DNA of 6,596 nt, taken from contig JACQGD010000011.1 in NCBI GenBank assembly GCA_016199685.1, forward strand, positions 1 through 6,596. The letters run 5' to 3'. Position numbers and translations under genes: made by a program. The DNA is from Candidatus Saccharimonadota bacterium. GTDB lineage: Bacteria > Patescibacteriota > Saccharimonadia > Saccharimonadales > Saccharimonadaceae. The first letter of the stretch is position 1; every line of letters starts with the position of its first letter. Below the pieces are notes generated by a model that had not been told where the DNA came from, searched no databases, and saw only the letters and a program-made list of their open reading frames with translations. This document shows, piece by piece, positions 1 through 4,858 of this stretch.

Positions 1-39
1 ACACAGTGTTCAAGCGGCCAGGCGAAGGGAGAACAGTAA
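1..39 (+). CDS. C-terminal end of an unidentified upstream gene (partial)
   Basis: The frame beginning at base 1 is open and ends in TAA at 37-39, giving the tail TQCSSGQAKGEQ. This stop shares its last A with the ATG of the next gene (TAATG), a typical junction between translationally coupled genes in an operon. Only 12 residues are visible, so nothing can be said about function. A second frame is also open across this stretch until a TAA at 53-55. The choice of frame therefore rests only on the TAATG overlap and on the Shine-Dalgarno-like AAGGGAG that would lie inside this gene's end. Confidence 0.4.
   Translation, partial: TQCSSGQAKGEQ
25..31 (+). promoter_or_regulatory. Ribosome binding site fixing the start at 39
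   Basis: AAGGGAG lies 7 nt before the ATG at 39 and is a good Shine-Dalgarno match. It decides against the GTG at position 6, which would add 11 residues with no visible binding site. It is the clearest Shine-Dalgarno in the window. Several other genes here lack one and appear either leaderless or coupled to the gene before them. Confidence 0.7.
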
Positions 40-380
40 TGGGACGACACAATAAACTTCGATTTGTAATGCTGATTGGTGGAAGTATTACGATTGCGCT
101 ATTCCTAGTCTCGGTGAGCATCACTATGTATTTTAGTAGCGGTACGGCGCAAGTTGACTTGAGCCGCCCGGGGTATCAATCGGTTCGTGATCAGACAATG
201 CCCGAAGATCCGTACAAAGGCTTCCCGTCATCGGGTGTTGTCGAAGATAAGACACTCAATGATTTTAACAAGCTATACCAAGAGCGTGCCAAAGAAGCGA
301 CGACCGTCGATGCGTTTAATAGCGATGTACTGAGTGATAGTGCGCTCAATATTGCTGATTCGACAGACGATGCAGAGTAA
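39..380 (+). CDS. Single-span membrane-anchored protein, unknown function
   Basis: This is a 113-residue protein of no family I can name. It has a short basic N-terminus (R3, K6, R8), then one hydrophobic segment at about residues 9-32. About 80 polar residues follow, rich in Asp, Ser and Glu and ending in an acidic tail (DSTDDAE). The positive-inside rule puts the N-terminus in the cytoplasm and the acidic part outside the membrane. The segment could be an uncleaved signal anchor, and no lipobox cysteine is present. A proline/glycine-rich stretch follows the membrane segment (DLSRPGY at 40-46, PEDPYKGFPSSG at 55-66), so the outer part may be only loosely folded at first. The start is set by the AAGGGAG site at 25-31 and by overlap with the preceding stop, which suggests it is co-expressed with the gene to its left. 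Its TAA directly abuts the stop of the convergent channel gene. Confidence 0.8.
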   Translation: MGRHNKLRFVMLIGGSITIALFLVSVSITMYFSSGTAQVDLSRPGYQSVRDQTMPEDPYKGFPSSGVVEDKTLNDFNKLYQERAKEATTVDAFNSDVLSDSALNIADSTDDAE

Positions 381-1304
381 TTATTTCTTTTTTTGCTGAC
401 CAGGAATGCCAATACTTGGAAGCACAGCAAGGTCGATATTGTTATTTTCGAGTGCCTGTAAAAGTCGGCGACGCATCTCTGCAATAACTGACCACTGATC
501 GGATGGTTGTGTTTTTCCAGCGATAATAATTTCGACGGATGTTCCCGTTAGCTCACCCAGCGAGACAAATGCTGGGGCTTCAATGATTTTTGATTTCCAT
601 TTTTCTTCGCCTGCGAGTGTCGTACCGAGCGTATTAATGATGTCGACGGCTTTATCGATATCTGATGATGGGTGGATAGCGACAATGAATCTTGCCATGC
701 TGTAGCCCATTGTTTTATTTATGACATGCTGTACCATGCCGTTCGGAAAATAATGGACGTTCCCATCGACATCACGAATGACGGTGCTACGAGACCCAAT
801 TCGCTCAACAGTGCCACTCGCGCCTTCAATGTCGACAATATCACCAACACGGTATTGATTTTCGCTAATGATAAAGATACCAGATAAAAAGTCTTTAATA
901 ACTGATTGCGCACCGAATCCAATTGCCACGCCTATGATGCCAGCGCTCGCAAAAAGTGGTGCAAGGATCTTATCCGCATCAGGAACAAATTCTTTGAAAA
1001 GCGAATAAATGACGGTAATGATAATGATAATGCGCCACACATTGACGAAGAGTGCAGCAAGTGTATTTTGACGTTTTTCAACATCTTTTTTGTGCCATTC
1101 ACGGTGACGAGTACTGCGCACGGCCCGTTTGACAACTTGCGCGAGAAGACGGCCTCCAATGTAATAACTCAGAGCGCCGATAATAATAATCGTAATGATA
1201 GACACCCCGTGTCCAGGTTCATCGGCCGTGCCATAAATCCAACTGTTTATTTTTGGTACAGCCATGACTACAAGGTCATGCGCCCACGTTACGATCCCAT
1301 CCAT
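381..1304 (-). CDS. mscS: MscS-family mechanosensitive ion channel
   Basis: This 307-residue protein is a small-conductance mechanosensitive channel, expected to open under membrane tension and release solutes on osmotic downshock. Hydrophobic helices lie at about 34-58 and 82-103. The pore-lining TM3 follows at about 113-146, with the family's Gly/Ala pattern (GVAIGFGAQSVIKDFLSG at 125-142). Next comes the beta domain with VGDIV (153-157), a G-x-V-E segment (164-167) and FPNG (186-189, the usual I/FPNG/S turn). An alpha/beta vestibule domain closes the protein, which ends in a basic QQKKK tail. Length is normal for the short MscS type (about 280-300 residues), and no extra sensor or cyclic-nucleotide domain is present. 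The ATG at 1304 is preceded by TATACT only 7 nt upstream and by no Shine-Dalgarno, so translation is probably leaderless. It is transcribed divergently from tsaC. The family assignment is secure, but which solutes pass cannot be told. Confidence 0.93.
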   Translation of the reverse strand: MDGIVTWAHDLVVMAVPKINSWIYGTADEPGHGVSIITIIIIGALSYYIGGRLLAQVVKRAVRSTRHREWHKKDVEKRQNTLAALFVNVWRIIIIITVIYSLFKEFVPDADKILAPLFASAGIIGVAIGFGAQSVIKDFLSGIFIISENQYRVGDIVDIEGASGTVERIGSRSTVIRDVDGNVHYFPNGMVQHVINKTMGYSMARFIVAIHPSSDIDKAVDIINTLGTTLAGEEKWKSKIIEAPAFVSLGELTGTSVEIIIAGKTQPSDQWSVIAEMRRRLLQALENNNIDLAVLPSIGIPGQQKKK

Positions 1305-1307
1305 ATG

Positions 1308-1316
1308 TGATAGTAT
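1308..1316 (+). promoter_or_regulatory. Candidate extended -10 of the tsaC-trmB operon
   Basis: TGATAGTAT fits a TGn extension plus TAGTAT (4 of 6 to TATAAT), ending 9 nt before the tsaC ATG. It overlaps the opposing MscS -10 element in the same 21-bp gap, so the two promoters would compete for polymerase. No Shine-Dalgarno lies before tsaC and no clear -35 is visible. The match is weaker than that on the minus strand. Confidence 0.35.
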
Positions 1317-1320
1317 AGCA
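1312..1320 (-). promoter_or_regulatory. Extended -10 promoter of the MscS gene, probably leaderless
   Basis: On the minus strand this reads TGCTATACT: a TATACT hexamer (5 of 6 to TATAAT) with the TGn extension. Seven bases separate the hexamer from the ATG, so the expected transcription start falls on or within about one base of the start codon. No convincing -35 is seen at 16-18 nt spacing, which extended -10 promoters can do without. Confidence 0.55.
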
Positions 1321-1325
1321 GATGT

Positions 1326-1880
1326 ATGATAGTGTTTCCTGATAACTCATCCCCTAAATTAGTTGAAATTCTTAGTAGTGGTGGCATAGGAATAGTACTC
1401 ACCGATACACTCTACGGAGTTGTCGCAAAAGCTGATGACGAAGCCGCAGTTACGCGGGTATACGAACTCAAAGGTCGCAGTGATGCAAAGCCGCCGATCG
1501 TTTTGATCGCAGACGTATCACAGCTGTATGACCCACTTCCTGTAGGTGTCGATGAAACAGTTGACGGCAAATGGCCTGGTAAAAATAGTATCATCATCCC
1601 TTCGCTACTCGCTCCAAAATGGCTATCTCGTGGGAGCAGTGGAGTCGCGTATCGCATACCGGATAACAATGTACTAAGACGATTGCTTCGCGAAACTGGT
1701 CCACTTATTGCACCGAGTGCAAATCCGCAGGGAAGTCCACCGGCTCGCTCGATTGGCGAAGCTGAGGGCTACTTTGGCGACCGTGTCGATTTTTATGCCG
1801 ATGGCGGTGTTGCGTTTGAAACGAAGCCATCAAGCCTATTTATTATGACTTCTAATGGTGATTTCGAACAACTTCGCTAA
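1326..1880 (+). CDS. tsaC: L-threonylcarbamoyladenylate synthase (TsaC/Sua5/YrdC family)
   Basis: This 184-residue single-domain YrdC protein should make threonylcarbamoyl-AMP from threonine, bicarbonate and ATP. That is the first step of the t6A modification at position 37 of ANN-decoding tRNAs, in the cytoplasm. Visible family motifs are TDTLYG (26-31), the basic K-x-R segment KGRSDAKPP (49-57), WPG (83-85), VAYRIPD (107-113) and the SAN signature within APSAN (129-133). Length matches bacterial TsaC (about 190 residues) and lacks the extra C-terminal Sua5 domain. One departure is that the usual WPGPLT reads WPGKNS (83-88). The start at 1326 begins directly in the first strand and has no Shine-Dalgarno, in keeping with a promoter very close to it. 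The trmB gene follows after 3 nt. The partner proteins TsaB, TsaD and TsaE are not in the window. YciO-type relatives of unclear function are the main alternative, but length and motifs favour TsaC. Confidence 0.88.
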   Translation: MIVFPDNSSPKLVEILSSGGIGIVLTDTLYGVVAKADDEAAVTRVYELKGRSDAKPPIVLIADVSQLYDPLPVGVDETVDGKWPGKNSIIIPSLLAPKWLSRGSSGVAYRIPDNNVLRRLLRETGPLIAPSANPQGSPPARSIGEAEGYFGDRVDFYADGGVAFETKPSSLFIMTSNGDFEQLR

Positions 1881-1883
1881 GCA

Positions 1884-2519
1884 ATGATTGACCCAAGCGA
1901 TTTCATCATTACCCGCAAGCGCAAAAAATATAAATTTGCATTGTTTGCTAACTCACCGCTCTGTTTCGAAGGCGACGCATGGGTAAAGCGACATGTTGAT
2001 GTCATCGAATTGGGTGCTGGAACGGGACATTTTAGTGTCGAACTTGCGGCGAAATATCCGAATAAGGTATTTGTAGCAGTCGATGTCAAAGCTGACCGTC
2101 TGCAAAAAGGCGCAGCTGAAGCTGAGATACTTGGACTGACCAATATACTTTTTGTCCGCGCACGTGCCGATCAACTTCCTGAGTTGTTCGAGCCTGCTTC
2201 ACTCGAGTCGATCTGGCTGACATTTCCCGATCCTTTCCCAAAAAAGCGATCTGCAGGACGCCGTATGACTCATCCAAATTATTTGCAGCGCTACAAGACA
2301 CTACTCAAGCCAAGCGGTAGTTTTTATCTCAAACACGATTCACGGGATTTCTTTCTCTGGAGTCTCGAGCAATTTGTCGATGAGAAATGGCATATCGACG
2401 AGCTGTCATTCGACCTTCACGAGTCTGAGCTGAGCGAGGATTATAAAATCAAAACTGCATATGAAGAGCGGTGGCTTGGTGAAGGTATTCCGACGAACTT
2501 CGTAAAAGCCTCCTTGTAA
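1884..2519 (+). CDS. trmB: tRNA (guanine-N7-)-methyltransferase
   Basis: This 211-residue class I SAM-dependent methyltransferase should form m7G at position 46 in the variable loop of tRNA. The SAM-binding motif I is ELGAGTG (42-48), and VAVDVKADRL (64-73) is motif II with the acidic ribose-binding Asp67. The TrmB hallmark FPDPFPKKR lies at 114-122, with RR at 126-127, in place of the usual PDPWPKKRH. LKPSG (141-145) and KHDSR (150-154) follow, and the C-terminal TAYEERW (191-197) corresponds to the family's T-x-Y-E-x-x-F. The N-terminal extension of many homologues is short here. The gene starts 3 nt after the tsaC stop with no clear Shine-Dalgarno, so it is probably translated by coupling. 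Together the two genes make a tRNA-modification unit. It faces the CYTH-uridine kinase gene with a 33-bp gap. Confidence 0.92.
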   Translation: MIDPSDFIITRKRKKYKFALFANSPLCFEGDAWVKRHVDVIELGAGTGHFSVELAAKYPNKVFVAVDVKADRLQKGAAEAEILGLTNILFVRARADQLPELFEPASLESIWLTFPDPFPKKRSAGRRMTHPNYLQRYKTLLKPSGSFYLKHDSRDFFLWSLEQFVDEKWHIDELSFDLHESELSEDYKIKTAYEERWLGEGIPTNFVKASL

Positions 2520-2525
2520 TCATAC

Positions 2526-2540
2526 CTGTTAAATTGACAG
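2526..2540. terminator. Weak hairpin between convergent trmB and CYTH-uridine kinase genes
   Basis: CTGTTA AAT TGACAG can fold into a 6-bp stem (one G-T wobble) with a 3-nt loop, in the only gap between the two convergent stops. It is AT-rich and lacks a T-run on either side. It is at best a poor bidirectional terminator and may be chance. Confidence 0.2.
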
Positions 2541-2552
2541 TAGCGAAACGAG

Positions 2553-3710
2553 TTATTGTTTTTGTGCCTGATACGCCGGTTCGGCATTTTCAAGCATGTA
2601 GCGTAGCACAACTTCTGGACTAGACAGCGAGTCATTGACACGCTCCCCGCTAAAATCCCGAGCAAGCCGTCGACCGATACTTGTCGCAAGGGGAGTCTGG
2701 ACTTCGTGGCGAACCCGTGCAATGCTATCGAACTTGTTACTCCCTGCATAAATTCCCTCAAGTAGTACGAGTGTCCGTTCGCCTGTCGGCTCGATTCTTC
2801 CAGTGATTTCTGGCTCTTCGGTAATAAAATTAAATCGACGAGTGGCAATAGATTCGCCCTTCTGTAGCTTCTTTAGGTCAGCTGCAAGAAGGTCGAGATC
2901 GTAGACGATTTCTGCGTCCCAATCTTGCCATGGTCGACCATCATTATGTGCCTCTAAAAATGTTTTGCCGACATGGTAGTCATCGGTTGAGAGTGTAATG
3001 ATACGAGGGACTGTTTCGTGTAGTTCATGCGCAACTTCACGAACGAGTGTACTTTTCCCGGACCCAGAGCGACCATGAATTGTTGCGACCACTAGTCTAT
3101 TGCTTATGTGATATTGATAGATTTCTCGGGCGAGTGAGAGTGCAGCGTCGAATTGTTCGAGTGGTTGCAACGTTTCTTCGCCATCGTGTTTTTTACGATA
3201 ATCAAAATGTGCCCTGTGCTCGTTGTCGACGCTTCTGTCGCCAGTTCGTTCATCGAGTGCTATCGGGTGTCTGCCGAGAAACGATGTGAGGCTAATGGGA
3301 TGCTCGGATTCAACCGTTATTTCGCCATTACTGTAAAAATCAATATCGATGTTTTTCATAGGAGAAGCACGTAACTTTTGTAGAACCGGGTATGCATCGT
3401 TTGCACGGTAGTGTGCATAGGTTTCAGCCGATATTTCCGTCTCAATTTCTAAGCGCTTCAATCCATCTTGCGTGGTTTCGCCACGATTTTTGAGGGTAGC
3501 GGTGTAGAGTGCGGAGCCGCTTGCTGTAAACGATTCTCGAAGGCGCAAGCTATATTCCTCTGATGGATGGCTCATGTAAAGTTGCTCAATCGGTACCGAT
3601 TGTTCTCGCCAATTACTTAATTGCTCTGGAAAAAGTGGGATGAATTTTTGCTCAATTTCTTGATTTGGTTTTTGCTCAAATTCCTTATTTGCAGTTAATT
3701 TATTTGTCAT
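2553..3710 (-). CDS. CYTH (triphosphate tunnel) domain fused to uridine kinase-like P-loop kinase
   Basis: This is a 385-residue two-domain protein. Residues about 17-140 look like a CYTH domain: ExExK as EIEQK (18-22), IEQLY (41-45), the R-x-R pair R56/R58, TLK (72-74), ExExE as EIETE (88-92), K112/R114 and a late V-E-x-E (133-136). These are the charged positions that line the tunnel and bind metal and triphosphate, so the fold looks intact. Residues about 204-385 are a uridine kinase/phosphoribulokinase-type kinase: Walker A GRSGSGKST (213-221), the catalytic-Asp segment STDDYH (241-246), DWDAE (263-267), LVLLEGIYA (314-322) and a basic lid region RRLARD (about 344-349). A kinase of this family would phosphorylate uridine/cytidine to the monophosphate for pyrimidine salvage; the CYTH half would bind or hydrolyse a triphosphate or pyrophosphate. 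The substrate of either half is not certain. The start follows a possible promoter 36 nt upstream. The N-terminus carries a duplicated ExEQK segment. Confidence 0.85.
   Translation of the reverse strand: MTNKLTANKEFEQKPNQEIEQKFIPLFPEQLSNWREQSVPIEQLYMSHPSEEYSLRLRESFTASGSALYTATLKNRGETTQDGLKRLEIETEISAETYAHYRANDAYPVLQKLRASPMKNIDIDFYSNGEITVESEHPISLTSFLGRHPIALDERTGDRSVDNEHRAHFDYRKKHDGEETLQPLEQFDAALSLAREIYQYHISNRLVVATIHGRSGSGKSTLVREVAHELHETVPRIITLSTDDYHVGKTFLEAHNDGRPWQDWDAEIVYDLDLLAADLKKLQKGESIATRRFNFITEEPEITGRIEPTGERTLVLLEGIYAGSNKFDSIARVRHEVQTPLATSIGRRLARDFSGERVNDSLSSPEVVLRYMLENAEPAYQAQKQ
3645..3683 (-). repeat. Two 15-nt copies, 24 nt apart, duplicating the ExEQK segment
   Basis: The 15-nt units at 3645-3659 and 3669-3683 differ at one base and sit exactly 24 nt (8 codons) apart inside the CYTH-uridine kinase gene. 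In protein they give EFEQK (10-14) and EIEQK (18-22). The second copy leads straight into the first beta strand and is the likely functional metal-binding motif. The first is followed by a proline and looks like a by-product of a short tandem duplication. Confidence 0.8.
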
Positions 3711-3804
3711 GATAGTAATTCATAAACCTTTCGTATTAACAGATTACATATTCACTATATTCTGGTACTATGAAAGAGTATAGAAAGTTTATTTTGAGTC
3801 AAAT
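3711..3804. promoter_or_regulatory. Divergent intergenic region with candidate promoters both ways
   Basis: This 94-bp AT-rich gap separates the CYTH-uridine kinase gene (minus) from the broken winged-helix/Nudix gene (plus). Plus strand: ATTACA (3743-3748), a 17-nt spacer and an extended -10 TGGTACTAT (3763-3771) predict a start near 3778. Minus strand: TATAGT (complement of 3754-3759) would give a leader of about 36 nt. That leader contains AAAGG (complement of 3727-3731), 16 nt from the kinase ATG and 3 nt from an upstream ATG at 3723. The upstream ATG opens a seven-codon out-of-frame ORF (MNYYHDK, 3723 down to 3700) that overlaps the kinase start. All of these are matches by eye only. Confidence 0.4.
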
Positions 3805-4256
3805 ATGATTGAGCAAGTTCCCATTACGCATACTATCCAGAAGCATATTATTGCAATATTGCTCTATCAAAAACATGCTCGCTTTCGTGACCTGCGACCG
3901 CCTCGAACTGACACAAACTTATTTAGCTATCATTCCATGTCGACGACGCATCTGTTACACACGCTGCAATGCGTGAGGCGCTCGAAAAAGTAGGTGTTCA
4001 AAATGCGCAAGTTGAGCAGGCGGGGGATTGCTATATACGCGTATTTCATGAAGGTGAGGGTGTTATGACCACGCTTGCGCATGTGTTTCGTTTTGAGTAC
4101 GATGATATCCAAGTAAGCCAAACGCTCCAATGGTTTCGACCGCATAAGATCGGTCAACTCACCCTCGCACCAGCAGTACAGGAGATCATTGCTCGAGCAT
4201 TTTTTCGAGATACTTTTTTCTTCGAAGAATATACAGAAGAACTACGCAGTTCTTGA
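3805..4256 (+). pseudogene. Broken winged-helix/Nudix hydrolase gene (internal deletion and frame change)
   Basis: The first frame (from ATG 3805) encodes about 43 residues, MIEQVPITHTIQKHI... to TDTNLFSYH. They look like the first helices of a winged-helix domain, and the frame then runs into unrelated sequence and a TAG at 3991. A second frame, open from 3927 to the TGA at 4254, resumes at FHVDDASVTHAAMREALEKVGV. This holds the REALEKVGV part of a Nudix box (3972-3998; consensus REUxEExGU) followed by a plausible Nudix C-terminal half ending in FFFEEYTEEL. Missing are the rest of the winged helix, the first Nudix strands and the conserved glycine opening the Nudix box, probably some 70-90 residues. 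The likely join is near 3931-3936. I infer a deletion that also changed frame, leaving no catalytic protein. An ATG at 3969 could open a 95-residue fragment, but it would lack half the fold. The 3' end overlaps the HAD gene by 15 bp. Confidence 0.7.
4237..4254. terminator. Perfect 7-bp hairpin over the overlapping convergent gene ends
   Basis: AAGAACT ACGC AGTTCTT forms a perfect 7-bp stem with a 4-nt loop. It covers the TAG of the HAD gene (4244-4242) and reaches the TGA of the broken Nudix gene. On the plus strand a T-rich stretch (4256-4264) follows, so it may end plus-strand transcripts; on the minus strand no T-run follows closely. A 12-bp palindrome TTCTTCGAAGAA lies nearby at 4218-4229. 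The stem is AT-rich, so strength is doubtful. Confidence 0.35.
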
Positions 4257-4853
4257 TAATATTTTCGTCAGTGATGCGACGATTGTCGGTTCATCACCAG
4301 CGGAAAGAAGTGTTTGCATACCCATGCGACGAGCGGTGACAAGATTTGCTTCGGAGTCGTCAATAAACAGAATGTTCTCAGGGTTGGTTTCAAGTTTTTC
4401 GATGGCCACCGCGTACGCAGCAAGATCTGGTTTTTGTTCATGAATCTCATGCGAAAGGAATACATTCTGCGGATCGAATGCGTCGTATACGCCACGATTT
4501 GAAAGTACTTTTGCGTGAGGTGGAATCGTATTTGATAGTATTGAAAGTGTTTTGCCGCTTTGTTCCATTACTTCGATTACTTGGTGATAAATCTGAAGAT
4601 TGTCTTCGAATCCTGACGTGAAAATAGATCCGTCAGGTTCAATAGTAGCGCCACCTTGCGCCGCGAACGCTTTCCACAATCTCGCCTCATCGCCGTAGCT
4701 GCCGAAGATCTTTACCTCTCTTTGCCAGATTGGGAGAAAGATAGCCTCGGGTAGTCCGACACGCATGCGGACATCATCAATAGTGGCGTCATAATTTTTT
4801 ATGAGTACTCCGCCAACGTCGCTGAGGATTGTCGTGATAGGAGATGCTTCCAT
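4242..4853 (-). CDS. HAD-superfamily hydrolase, probable small-molecule phosphatase
   Basis: This 203-residue protein has all four HAD motifs. Motif I is SDVGGVLI with nucleophile Asp12 (the DxGGV form, where the usual second Asp is Gly14). Motif II is ILSNT with Ser107. Motif III is the lysine in EQKPD (Lys141). Motif IV is ILFIDDSEANL with Asp165/Asp166. Residues about 20-95 form a helical cap of the C1 type. The overall look is of the subfamily that contains YihX-like sugar-phosphate phosphatases and haloacid dehalogenases. Replacement of the general acid/base Asp by Gly is common in this DxGGV branch, but it makes the exact activity uncertain. The gene begins 5 nt after the MurC-Nudix stop with no Shine-Dalgarno, so it is almost surely the second gene of that operon. 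A role in sugar-phosphate or nucleotide metabolism next to cell-wall precursor synthesis is possible, but the substrate cannot be read from the sequence. Confidence 0.85.
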   Translation of the reverse strand: MEASPITTILSDVGGVLIKNYDATIDDVRMRVGLPEAIFLPIWQREVKIFGSYGDEARLWKAFAAQGGATIEPDGSIFTSGFEDNLQIYHQVIEVMEQSGKTLSILSNTIPPHAKVLSNRGVYDAFDPQNVFLSHEIHEQKPDLAAYAVAIEKLETNPENILFIDDSEANLVTARRMGMQTLLSAGDEPTIVASLTKILSRTA

Positions 4854-4858
4854 AATGC

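Noticed and set aside
6..38. GTG start at 6 for the small membrane protein
   Set aside because: There is no binding site before it, whereas ATG 39 has AAGGGAG at 7 nt and overlaps an upstream stop as TAATG.
906..1310. 134-codon plus-strand ORF opposite the MscS gene
   Set aside because: It lies fully antisense to a clear MscS protein, its translation matches nothing recognisable, and it has no start signals.
2441..2848. 135-codon minus-strand ORF across the trmB end and the kinase C-terminus
   Set aside because: It overlaps two well-supported genes in another frame and has no domain pattern.
3916..3940. Programmed -1 frameshift joining the two frames of the broken Nudix gene
   Set aside because: No canonical slippery heptamer is present after the TAG at 3924-3926, where the shift would have to occur, and the joined product would still lack the first half of the Nudix fold. 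Deletion explains it better.
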